In this document: positions 1 through 6,335 of the stretch, piece by piece | How positions within the stretch are numbered: position 1 is the first letter of the stretch | Layout of the letters: every line of letters begins with the position of its first letter | From: an uncultured Coriobacteriaceae bacterium | Lineage (GTDB): Bacteria; Actinomycetota; Coriobacteriia; Coriobacteriales; QAMH01 | NCBI GenBank assembly: GCA_902783925.1 | Contig: CACZSV010000130.1 | Span: 1 to 8,276 of the forward strand | Direction of reading: 5' to 3' | Length of the DNA stretch: 8,276 bases | Notes under the pieces: model-generated | The model's input: only the letters and a program-made list of their open reading frames with translations | Told to the model about the DNA's origin: nothing | The model's database searches: none | Translations under genes and position numbers: made by a program

Positions 1-216
1 CTCGATAACGAGGTGATCTCAGCTTCTCTTGAGGCAATCCAGAAAGCGGATTTGCTGCTGATAGCCGGTACATCGCTCGTTGTTTGGCCAGCTGCCGGAT
101 TCGTCGACTATTTCAGGGGCGAACATCTGGCGATTGTAAACCTGTCCGCTACGCCACGTGACAGAAACGCCGATCTGTGCATTCAGGCATCCATCGGGGA
201 CGTATTGGATTACTAG
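1..216 (+). CDS. Sirtuin (Sir2/CobB family) NAD-dependent protein deacylase, C-terminal fragment
   Basis: Only the last 71 codons are present; the gene begins before the window. Sirtuins remove acyl groups from protein lysines in the cytoplasm, using NAD and giving nicotinamide and O-acyl-ADP-ribose. Seen here: an AGTSLVVWPAAGF block (the Rossmann-fold GTSL NAD-binding loop, followed by the usual hydrophobic xPAA helix), then LAIVNLSATPRDRNADLCIQ, which matches the family's IN...TPxDxxADL strand contacting the adenine ribose, and a terminal 'ASIGDVLDY' like the usual G(E/D)VL tail. The zinc-binding and catalytic His regions lie upstream and cannot be checked. The TAG stop shares the palindrome CTAG with the stop of the converging minus-strand gene, so the two genes overlap by four bases. 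A GTG at 13 is an internal codon, not the start. Confidence 0.88.
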   Translation, partial: LDNEVISASLEAIQKADLLLIAGTSLVVWPAAGFVDYFRGEHLAIVNLSATPRDRNADLCIQASIGDVLDY

Positions 217-1256
217 CCCCATTGCCCAAGTTCGTATGGCTTCATATTGGCTTCGATGCCAGTGTTGTAATACGTGAACATGAGGTCATTCAGCCTCAAA
301 TCTGCTGCCTCGCTTGTGGGGTAGTACTTGGCTTTGACGTCCATGAGAGCCCGCGTGGTCTCACCGGAGAGCGCGTATTCGCTTCCGGTTTGAATGGCGA
401 ATTCGGGGCTCAGCGCAAGGATGAAATCTTTCGATCCGGCATTGTCGTTTCCGTGGTGGCCAAGCTTGAGCACATCAACCTTGCCAACTGTCTCGGCGAT
501 AATCTGCTCGCTTGGGCCGTATTTCACAACGTCACCTGCAAGGAAGGTCCGGTATTTATCGTTTTCGAAGAGGACCTCATAGCTAATATCGTTTGCGTCT
601 GCGAACCCCCCTTCGGGCATCGTTTCCGACTTTGCAAAGCCGAGAATGGAGACAGTCGCGTTTCCGAGCGGGAAGGTCGGGTTGCCTACTGCGGTTCCGT
701 CTTCGCCAGCCTGGGGGAACGCATCGGCGCTGATGTCGAAATCCTGAATGAGTGTTGCGCCCGTGCTGTGGGCTGCCGCGATGAGCCTGTCGTATACATA
801 TTGGTTATCCCAGCGTGCATCCTCAGGGAGCATGGAATCGTCGTAGCGGGGTGTATAGACATATTTGGGGCGGTACTTTTCGATAACCTGCGATGCGGTG
901 CCAATATGGTCGCTGTGTGGATGGGTCCCGATGTAGAACTGCAGGTTGCCTTTCTGCGCGCTCACGCCGAGCTCGTCAAGAAGGGGAAAGAGCATCTCTT
1001 CGACGCCGTCTCCTTTAGTTATGCCTTCTCTAGCTGGGTAGCGGGGGTCGGAGCCGTCTGGGTAATCCCAGCTCTCGCCAGAATCGACGATGCCGAAGAC
1101 TCCATTGCTTTCGATGATGAGGGCATCGCCGTAGGCAATGGGGAGCACATGCAATCGTGTGGTGTACCTCTTTGTGCATCCGCTCAAGGCTATGAGGCTC
1201 ACGATAAGAGCAATTGCGCTGATAAGAGCAATGGTGACTTTCATATGGTTGCGCAT
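213..1256 (-). CDS. MBL-fold (ComEC-like) metallohydrolase lipoprotein
   Basis: A 347-residue secreted lipoprotein. The ATG at 1256 is chosen because GGAGGAG (1265-1271) lies 8 nt upstream; an in-frame ATG at 1295 lacks this. Residues 1-27 form a lipoprotein signal peptide (hydrophobic run, then lipobox LSGC, Cys27), so the mature protein should be tethered outside the membrane. The MBL metal motif H112-x-H114-x-D116-H117 (THPHSDH) is intact, followed by AGD (D242) and GHHG (H267/H268), as in the beta-lactamase domain of ComEC/Rec2. The N-terminal 'IAYGDALII' replaces the DVGQGDA strand of ComEC. Known family activities include phosphodiester or nuclease hydrolysis; the substrate here is unknown. 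It is the third of three minus-strand genes and has its own putative extended -10, so it may be transcribed independently of yaaA. Hydrolase assignment is solid; nuclease activity is inference. Confidence 0.87.
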   Translation of the reverse strand: MRNHMKVTIALISAIALIVSLIALSGCTKRYTTRLHVLPIAYGDALIIESNGVFGIVDSGESWDYPDGSDPRYPAREGITKGDGVEEMLFPLLDELGVSAQKGNLQFYIGTHPHSDHIGTASQVIEKYRPKYVYTPRYDDSMLPEDARWDNQYVYDRLIAAAHSTGATLIQDFDISADAFPQAGEDGTAVGNPTFPLGNATVSILGFAKSETMPEGGFADANDISYEVLFENDKYRTFLAGDVVKYGPSEQIIAETVGKVDVLKLGHHGNDNAGSKDFILALSPEFAIQTGSEYALSGETTRALMDVKAKYYPTSEAADLRLNDLMFTYYNTGIEANMKPYELGQWG

Positions 1257-1264
1257 GGCGAGTT

Positions 1265-1271
1265 CTCCTCC
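1265..1271 (-). promoter_or_regulatory. Shine-Dalgarno site fixing the start of the 213-1256 lipoprotein gene
   Basis: On the minus strand this reads GGAGGAG, 8 nt before the ATG at 1256. It is the only strong site among the candidate starts at 1295, 1256 and 1244, and the resulting protein begins directly with a signal peptide. Confidence 0.75.
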
Positions 1272-1307
1272 CGCGAGTGCGTAAAACATAAGCATCCCGA
1301 TGGCACG

Positions 1308-1316
1308 AGTATAGCA
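1308..1316 (-). promoter_or_regulatory. Putative extended -10 promoter for the 213-1256 gene
   Basis: The minus strand reads TGCTATACT, an extended -10 (TGn plus a hexamer one base off TATAAT). No good -35 is visible at 17-18 nt, which extended -10 promoters tolerate. Transcription would start near 1301, leaving a leader of about 45 nt that carries the Shine-Dalgarno site. It lies between yaaA and the lipoprotein gene, so the latter need not depend on read-through. Confidence 0.42.
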
Positions 1317-1371
1317 AGGGAAAAGGGCCTAGCGTTTACGGAACTGTAAAACAGCGGCATGTGGTGGCACA

Positions 1372-1402
1372 AAATGAGTGGGCTGTTTTTCATGACTCAT
1401 TT
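1372..1402 (-). terminator. Weak candidate terminator after yaaA
   Basis: Inverted repeat AAATGAGT (1372-1379) / ACTCATTT (1395-1402). In the minus direction the stem is followed by TTGTG, giving only a short T tract. The 8-bp stem and 15-nt loop are poor for an intrinsic terminator, and the left arm of the repeat element overlaps it. It may be part of that element instead. Confidence 0.25.
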
Positions 1403-1460
1403 GGGCTTGGCGTAGGGGCGGGCTTCAGCCCGCCCGAATGAGTCGCCATATGCCGACTCA
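1391..1460. repeat. Palindromic REP/MITE-like repeat, copy A (short form)
   Basis: Nested dyads. The outer arms are GACTCATTTGGGC (1394-1406) and GCCCGAATGAGTC (1432-1444), matching at 12 of 13. The central hairpin has a perfect 9-bp stem, GGGCGGGCT/AGCCCGCCC, around TC (1416-1435). The right-hand dyad TGAGTCG...CGACTCA (1439-1460) carries CATATG in its middle. The central 26 bp (1411-1436) and the right-end block TGAGTCGCCAT recur in copy B at 6754-6901. The right end coincides with the yaaA stop codon (1458-1460). No coding capacity. It may act as a transcript-end structure for yaaA. Confidence 0.75.
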
Positions 1461-2201
1461 CCGCCGCAAGAAGACATATTCCTTTGGCGAGGAGAGCTCG
1501 GGTGCAAAGCGCCAATCTGGCGAATCGAAGTTCTCGAGCTGCTCGGGTTCGGTGACGTTGTGGGTGGCCATAAAACGCACCATCTCACCTCGCGCCATCT
1601 TGCAATAGACACCCTTTTGCACAAGCCTGCCGTCTATCTTTTCTGCGAAGGTGCAGGTGATAAAGCGATCGTGCGGCTGCAAGTAGCGCTCGATAGTAGT
1701 CGAGTATTCCTTGGATGCAAGATTGATCAGCGTACGCGAATTGTCTATGACCTCGCGATACAGTGAATTGCCCCAGTACTCGTAGAGGTCGCGTGTGCCA
1801 GTCACGTGCGCCTTCGCCTGCATCTCCAAGCGATAGGGCACGACGCCATCCATGGGACGAAGCGCCCCGTAGAGCCCGGAGAGTATGCGGAGGTGTTCCT
1901 GCACATATGAAAACTGCCCCGTTTCGAAAACAGAAGGCGCCATGTATTTGAATGCAATGCCATCGTACGCGAGCACGGCGGGTGTAAGCTGCTGGCTCAA
2001 CTCGAGGTTTTGCAGCGCTTCGTAGTTAGCGTGTGCGAGCTTGTCACTGCAACGCCACAGACGTTTCGCCTCGTCGTAGCTCAGGGTTTTTAGCCATGTG
2101 AGCACTTCTTGCGCACGATCGAGAAAGACGGGCTCGCTTTCGGGCGGCACCATATCTTCACGGCGCTTCATCTGCTTGGCTGGGGAGATGATGATCTTCA
2201 T
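1458..2201 (-). CDS. yaaA: Peroxide stress response protein YaaA
   Basis: A 247-residue cytoplasmic protein, close to the family's usual ~250. Known for the family: in E. coli YaaA is induced during peroxide stress, lowers free intracellular iron and limits DNA and protein damage; it has a DNA-binding fold. Seen here: N-terminal MKIIISPAKQM (1-11), CSDKLAHANY (51-60), the long signature SGLYGALRPMDGVVPYRLEM (108-127), NLASKEY (160-166), KMARG (201-205) and a C-terminal EYVFLRR. The ATG at 2201 is chosen because the family starts with MKIIISPAK; the ATG at 2255 would add 18 unrelated residues without a ribosome site. There is no Shine-Dalgarno, but a TACAAT lies 7 nt upstream, suggesting a leaderless transcript. 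It sits between two MBL lipoprotein genes on the same strand. The TGA stop lies inside a palindromic repeat, yet the protein end looks natural. Confidence 0.95.
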   Translation of the reverse strand: MKIIISPAKQMKRREDMVPPESEPVFLDRAQEVLTWLKTLSYDEAKRLWRCSDKLAHANYEALQNLELSQQLTPAVLAYDGIAFKYMAPSVFETGQFSYVQEHLRILSGLYGALRPMDGVVPYRLEMQAKAHVTGTRDLYEYWGNSLYREVIDNSRTLINLASKEYSTTIERYLQPHDRFITCTFAEKIDGRLVQKGVYCKMARGEMVRFMATHNVTEPEQLENFDSPDWRFAPELSSPKEYVFLRR

Positions 2202-2208
2202 GACCGAT

Positions 2209-2214
2209 ATTGTA
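2209..2214 (-). promoter_or_regulatory. -10 element of a probable leaderless yaaA promoter
   Basis: The minus strand reads TACAAT with exactly 7 nt between it and the A of the yaaA ATG at 2201, the spacing expected when transcription starts on the start codon. There is no Shine-Dalgarno and no clear -35. Leaderless genes with a TAnnnT box 7 nt upstream are common in Actinomycetota. Confidence 0.5.
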
Positions 2215-2268
2215 CACGCGTTTTTCCGCAGCTCGGGGAGCACCTTGCGCGGCATGAAGAGCTACGGT

Positions 2269-3465
2269 TCAGGGCTTGCAGTTTCCGCAGGGCGTATAGC
2301 CGGCATCAACTGCTTCTTGGCGCGAATCAAAGAAGATGCGGTTCGATTCCTTGGGGAGATTCTTGCAGGTAGGTAGATGAAACTTGTGAGAACGCAGGTT
2401 CCCAATATAGGAAATGCCGGCAAGCTGCTGAGCTTGCGCTTCGCTTGCCGAAATCGTCGTGTCGCTTCCAGCCCCTTTTTCTGCCGAGACGTTTACCGTT
2501 GTCCCGTCGCTTGTTGCCGTGATGTCGCCTTGCAGGTCGGTGCGGTACACGGTGGCGCCGCAATTGTCCAAACGCGTAAGCGCTTCTTCGCTCGGATGGC
2601 CATAGCCGTTGTCTTTAGCCACCGAGATGACGGCCGAGCTTGGACTTGCCGCGCGCAGGAAGCTAGAACTCGATGAATGCGCGCTGCCATGATGAGAGAC
2701 CTTGAGCAGGTCGCAATCGATATCGTACCCAGCACTCAGTATTGCATGTTCCTCTTCTTCGGTTGCGTCTCCGGTAAGCAGAAACGATGTTTCTCCGTAT
2801 GTGATCATGAGGACGATGGAATCGTCGTTGGAGATGTCGTCGTCTGTGCGATATACCGGCCCGACGACCTGCACCGTGGCGCCTCCGAGTGAGAACGTCT
2901 CGCCCACACGAGGCACCTCGATCGAGACGCCTTGCTTGCCAAGATACTTTTCCATCGACTGAAACGCGCGTTGCTCAGCTTGGGTGGTTGAGCAGAAGGC
3001 GCGCCCTACGCTCACGATCTGCAGCGCGCCGGAGATGCCGCCTGTATGGTCGGTATCAGGGTGCGTTGCCACAAGGTAGTCCACTTGGTTAATGCCATGG
3101 TCGCGGCAATACGAATACATGAGTCTCGATGCGTCTGGAGGGCCTCCGTCGACGATCATGTAATGGCCGTCGCATTCTATGATTGCTGCGTCTCCCTGGC
3201 CAACATCGAGAAAGCGTGCGGAAAAAGTCGAGCCTTCTGGAACTTTGGCAGCAGTCTCTTTTGCGGCAGAAGACGAGGAGGACGAGGTGCTTGAAGAAAG
3301 CGAAGGCTGCGAAGAAGACGCATTTGCGGAGGGCGAGACGCCCACGCGTCCCGAAGACGAGCCTGGGTTCGATACGCTTGCTGAGCAGCCCGCGATCATG
3401 AGCATCAGTGCGCCGAGCGCGACGAAGATCGCAATGCACGCAGCGGCGATTCTCGGCTTTCTCAT
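2269..3465 (-). CDS. ComEC-type MBL lipoprotein with Ser-rich linker and C-terminal Ada-like zinc domain
   Basis: A 398-residue predicted surface lipoprotein. Residues 1-27 are a signal peptide with lipobox IAGC (Cys27). Residues ~28-75 are a Ser-rich, low-complexity spacer, likely crossing the cell wall. The catalytic domain (~80-330) has the ComEC hallmark DVGQGDA (87-93), DGG (106-108), H135-x-D137-x-D139-H140 (THPDTDH, the HxDxDH variant of ComEC), TGD (D233), SHHGS (H258/H259) and GHPS (H290). The tail (~353-398) is an Ada-type metal-binding module, Y-x-x-N...FH(H363)xxxC367...GY-x-PC393-x-x-C396. This domain pairing is known in secreted Gram-positive MBL proteins; the ComEC homologue has nuclease activity in the DNA-uptake machinery, so a DNA or nucleotide substrate is plausible. 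The ATG at 3465 is chosen because the signal peptide begins there and a weak GGGCAGG precedes it; the in-frame ATG at 3552 would add 29 unsupported residues. Only 67 bp separate it from yaaA downstream. Confidence 0.88.
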   Translation of the reverse strand: MRKPRIAAACIAIFVALGALMLMIAGCSASVSNPGSSSGRVGVSPSANASSSQPSLSSSTSSSSSSAAKETAAKVPEGSTFSARFLDVGQGDAAIIECDGHYMIVDGGPPDASRLMYSYCRDHGINQVDYLVATHPDTDHTGGISGALQIVSVGRAFCSTTQAEQRAFQSMEKYLGKQGVSIEVPRVGETFSLGGATVQVVGPVYRTDDDISNDDSIVLMITYGETSFLLTGDATEEEEHAILSAGYDIDCDLLKVSHHGSAHSSSSSFLRAASPSSAVISVAKDNGYGHPSEEALTRLDNCGATVYRTDLQGDITATSDGTTVNVSAEKGAGSDTTISASEAQAQQLAGISYIGNLRSHKFHLPTCKNLPKESNRIFFDSRQEAVDAGYTPCGNCKP

Positions 3466-3526
3466 GACCTGCCCTTTCACATTGGCTTTTTGGTGCTTGA
3501 TGACCTCGATTCTACACCGTCCAATC

Positions 3527-3542
3527 TTATACATATGTATAA
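3527..3542. promoter_or_regulatory. Perfect 16-bp palindrome in the divergent promoter region
   Basis: TTATACATATGTATAA reads the same on both strands. It lies between the minus-strand MBL lipoprotein (start 3465) and the plus-strand activase remnant (start 3611). It overlaps TATAAT on the plus strand (3538-3543) and TATAAG on the minus strand (3531-3526), so it may be both a pair of divergent -10 boxes and an operator dyad. No convincing -35 is visible on either side. Confidence 0.4.
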
Positions 3543-3610
3543 TCAAGCACATTCAGGATGAGGAACTTGACTCTGCACGATGAGCAGGGCGGATGGAGTG
3601 GTGGAGCATC

Positions 3611-3859
3611 ATGCAGGATAGCGAAACCCGACTGCGTGTTGGCATCGACTGCGGGTCGAAGACGGTCAAAATAGTCGCCCTCGATGAACATGACGAAGTC
3701 GTTCACAAAAGCTATATGTACCATCAGACGAACATTCGCTCGACGCTCGCCCATATGAAAGCGGCGCAGAGCATCATGCCCAATGTCGATTTTCTGCTCG
3801 ACATTGGCGGGCAGGATATCAAGTGCATATGGCGCCGCGTTGCATGCAATCGAGCGTGA
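3611..3859 (+). pseudogene. Activase remnant, N-terminal piece (ATPase domain 1 start fused to domain 2 core)
   Basis: Starts at ATG 3611 behind GGTGGAG; an in-frame ATG at 3593 has a poorer site. VGIDCGSKTVKIVALDE is the phosphate-1 loop of an ASKHA ATPase, and the next stretch, up to NIRSTLA, resembles the first ATPase domain. It then continues in frame as HMKAAQSIMPNVDFLLDIGGQD, which matches the second ATPase domain just before its phosphate-2 loop. Roughly 300 residues are therefore missing at about 3750. True homology ends at IKC (about 3826); the last codons to the TAG/TGA-side stop at 3859 are out of frame. Confidence 0.75.
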
Positions 3860-5273
3860 CGAGGGTGGAAAATCGACCATACTCGATGCGTTCAAGGCAT
3901 CGACCGTCAAGGTGGTTCGTGAATCGCGTCGCTGCGACCTGTGCACGAACTCGTGCCTTCTCACCGACCTGAGTGTTTCGCATTCTATTGACGAGGCCCG
4001 CGAATACAACCCCATGACCTTCGTTCTCAAGGGCGTGCATAGCTATGGCCTTGATGCGACGGATATATACCGCGTGACATCTGCTCAGTTCATTATGGGC
4101 AATCGCTGCACGCGTCCCATCGCTGCAGCCCAGCCTCCCAAGGACGGACGTGAATACATAACGCGCCAGTACAAGCGTCTCTTCAAAATCGATCCACGCA
4201 CGAAGCGCATCGACCGCGGACGCATCGGTATTCCCCGTGCGCTTGTCATGTACGAGCAATTCCCCTTCTGGCAGGCGTTCTTTGGGGCGCTGGGCTTCGA
4301 AGTGGTCCTGTCTGCCAGGTCGAGTACCGAGCTATACCGAAAGGGCATGTCGAATGTGACGAGCGAATCGACTTGCTATCCAGCCAAGCTCGCGCATGGG
4401 CATATCGCGAATCTCGTTGAACGTGGAGTCTCGAGGATGTTTTATCCGCATGTTCGAAACGAGAACGATGCGTTCGACTGCCCAGTTGTCTGCGATTATG
4501 CCCACATACTCGAAATGGGTGCCACGGGTTTGGATGCTCACGTCGAGTTCGCATCTCCGCGCGTGGGCAATTCGCTTTTCGAAGGGCGCATATCAGAGGC
4601 CGACAGCCGCGAACTACTCGAGGCTCTCGACGCATGCGGCGCGAACGTCGAGCGAGGTGAGCTCGAGAAGGCTTGCGCGGCTGGCGTACGGGCGCTGCAG
4701 AGCTACTACGCGGAAATCGCGTCATATGTCGACGATGCGCGCGAGTTCATGGAGGAACACGGCGGTTGGGGAGTTTCGCTCGTGTGCAGACCTTACCATC
4801 TCGACCCGGAAATCAATCACAGTATCCCGACCTTGCTCGAGACTAGCGGCATGACCGTGGTTAGTTCGGAAGCTATCTGGGCGTATATCAAACGCGAATC
4901 GATCATTGCCGACCAAGATGCCACACAGACGGGATGGCGTGTTTCCGATATTCAGCAGCAGGTTGCGCAATGGACGATGCACGCCCATGGTTTCGAGCTT
5001 GTCTCGCTGTATTCGTTTGGGTGTGGCATCGACGTGTGCTTGCACGATGCGCTGCGTGAGGTCTGCCGCAAAAACGAAACGACGTTTACTGCGCTCAAGG
5101 TCGACGATATGACCGACATCTCTTCAACGCGAATACGCGTGCGCTCGCTCATTGCCGCGCTTGAGGAACGAGACGATAAACGCAATAAGATGCGCAGTGC
5201 AGATGGGGATAAAGAAGTCGCAATGGCACTCGGCTGTGCGCGTGGACGAGGTCGCGCTCGAACTGGCCGCTGA
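3825..5273 (+). pseudogene. Activase remnant, middle piece (end of ATPase domain 2 plus DUF2229-type region)
   Basis: Homology resumes one frame over at AYGAALHAIER (from 3825), the last helix of ATPase domain 2. It then runs through RRCDLCTNSCLLT (the CxxCxxxC of the family), NRCTRP, the GRIGIPRALVMYEQFPFW block, ESTCYPAKLAHGHI, FDCPVVCDYAHIL, YHLDPEINHSIPTLL, SFGCGID and IRVRSLIAALEER, all landmarks of the DUF2229-containing centre. True homology fades around 5190; the last ~25 codons before TGA 5273 (Arg/Gly-rich) are probably out of frame. No ribosome site or convincing start belongs to this piece alone, so it is a fragment and not a separate gene. Confidence 0.78.
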
Positions 5274-5883
5274 ACAGCTTGCCGCTCTTGATGGTTCTGG
5301 GGCCGAAAAGCAGCATATCGCCGTTTTGGGAAGCGCGTCTTTGGCGCTTACACCCAATTTGAACAACGAGGTGTTCGCGCGTATCTCCGAAGAAGGGTGC
5401 GAAGCAGTTCCCTCATCGCTTGCCACGCAGGCTGTGCATAATACGCTTGTCGAGGCGGGGCTCGTTTCCGGTGAGCAAGCCGCCAAGCTCAGCGCATTTG
5501 CAGAGTGCACAATGACGGCGCAGGAACACGCGTTCAAGCGTATGGGCGAGCTCGGAGTGGGCTATGCGCCTGCGCTTTCGTATCTGCAGCTCGAGCGTGT
5601 GGCGCATCGGCAGGGCATTGACACGGGCGTGAATGCGGGCGCTGGCTGGTGCACGCAGGCGAGCATGCTCTCGCTTGCCGACGCTGGGTATCACAACGTG
5701 CTGTTCTCGCAGACCTTCACATGTCTTTCGAGCCATGTAGCCGGTTCGGGCGTGTTCAAGGAGGTACGCGCGTACGATGCGCACGCGAACCTATCGAGCG
5801 TGGAATACGACATTGGCATAAGCCACGTGAATCAGATTAACCGCATCAAGCTTCTGACATCTCTGGCCAAAGCCCGCGGGTGA
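5203..5883 (+). pseudogene. Activase remnant, C-terminal piece (HgdB-like end)
   Basis: The frame changes again within about 5190-5235. The piece has IAVLGSASLALTPNLNNEVF (family: GEILVKxxPxxNN), EEGCEAV, GAGWCTQASML (family: GEGWLLTxEM), FTCLSSHVAGSGVFKEVR (family: CLPNHVVGKGxIKELR) and a final YDIGISHVNQINRIKLL, the characteristic end of giant activases. The PN of CLPNHV has become SS. The ATG at 5203 is the first in frame but has no ribosome site and overlaps the previous piece. It could still be translated as a ~226-residue protein, but it is best read as the tail of the broken gene. Confidence 0.72.
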
Positions 5884-5909
5884 TTTTCTGTCACACCCCT
5901 GCGCGAAGA

Positions 5910-5933
5910 TGGACGTGCGTAAAGCACGGTCCA
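5910..5933 (+). terminator. Bulged hairpin after the activase remnant
   Basis: TGGACGTGC (5910-5918), loop GTAAA, then GCACGGTCCA (5924-5933) with G5928 bulged: a 9-bp stem starting 27 bases after the last activase stop and ending 25 bases before the next gene. No T tract follows, so it would be a weak or factor-assisted terminator, or a leader structure for the next gene. Confidence 0.27.
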
Positions 5934-5958
5934 CAATTGCAGATGGGGGATGATACTG

Positions 5959-6258
5959 ATGGAACTCGTGGTCGATTTTGCAAAGATCCAGGATGTGAAC
6001 GAACGCCACTTTACCGAGGAAGCCTGCCGAAGAATCGAAAATGCGTATTGGCATGCCCGCGCCCTGTACGCAGGCGATACGCTCCACATGCTCAATGCGA
6101 TAGTCAAGACCGCACGCAAGATGGGCATGGAGGCGAGTCGCTTTGTCGGTGGCATGCGTTTTGAGCGCCCGGGTAGCGCATATGCGGTAACTGCCACCGA
6201 GGAAGATTTCGGCCTGCGTTTTTGCGTTGTGTCGATACGCATGCTCCGTGCAGGATAG
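5959..6258 (+). CDS. Small hypothetical protein, 99 residues
   Basis: Not recognised. The ATG at 5959 is preferred because GGGGGA (5945-5950) lies 8 nt upstream; the ATG at 5950 overlaps that site. The protein has no signal peptide and no membrane span, so it should be cytoplasmic. Residues ~10-55 look helical and charged (NERHFTEEACRRIENAYWHA...LHMLNAIVKTARKMG); residues ~60-95 alternate hydrophobic and polar in a strand-like way (YAVTATEEDFGLRFCVVSIRML). Family-wide function unknown. It lies 75 bp behind the activase ruin and 77 bp ahead of another small gene on the same strand. Clean codon use and a good ribosome site support a real gene. Confidence 0.62.
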   Translation: MELVVDFAKIQDVNERHFTEEACRRIENAYWHARALYAGDTLHMLNAIVKTARKMGMEASRFVGGMRFERPGSAYAVTATEEDFGLRFCVVSIRMLRAG

Positions 6259-6335
6259 GTGGCGTAGCAAAAACGTGTCACAGGTGCGTCATACGATACA
6301 CAAGGCACGAAGGACGAGCCTGAAAGGAGGCAGAA

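Larger units (their letters stand above)
3611..5883 (+). pseudogene. Decayed giant 2-hydroxyacyl-CoA dehydratase activase (whole locus)
   Basis: Three consecutive open stretches in different frames match, in order, the start, middle and end of the fused CoA-substrate-specific enzyme activase family: two BadF/BadG ATPase domains, a DUF2229-type middle and an HgdB-like C-terminus, usually about 1,400 residues. About 750 codons remain. Missing are most of ATPase domain 1, the Cys-containing loop and remainder of ATPase domain 2, and the segment between the middle and the last ~225 residues (including the usual conserved NNDACYP and GGGCRATNY blocks). Intact relatives use ATP to inject an electron into 2-hydroxyacyl-CoA dehydratases through a [4Fe-4S] cluster held by the now-absent cysteines, so this copy should be inactive. 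Codon quality is still good and there are few stops, so the decay looks recent. Sequencing or assembly error cannot be excluded for each frameshift, but cannot explain the missing domains. Confidence 0.82.

Noticed and set aside
177..1349. A 390-codon plus-strand open frame opposite the first MBL gene
   Set aside because: It is antisense to a gene with a signal peptide, lipobox, intact MBL motifs and a strong ribosome site. Its translation shows no coherent domain, and it would overlap the sirtuin end.
1411..1436. Intrinsic terminator at the core hairpin of repeat copy A
   Set aside because: The stem is strong but no T tract follows on either strand, and the same core occurs at 6791-6816 within a longer element, so a repeat family explains it better.
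3260..3400. Simple-sequence phase-variation tract in the Ser-rich linker
   Set aside because: The Ser codons are mixed and no pure short tandem repeat is present at the DNA level, so slippage switching is unlikely.
3811..3850. Programmed +1 frameshift joining the first two activase pieces
   Set aside because: About 120 conserved residues, including the Fe-S cysteine loop, are absent between the two frames, so a translational shift could not restore an intact protein. Deletion is simpler.
3527..4259. Minus-strand open frames of 167 and 146 codons opposite the activase remnant
   Set aside because: They are mirror frames of a region whose plus-strand translation matches known activase blocks; no motifs or ribosome sites support them.
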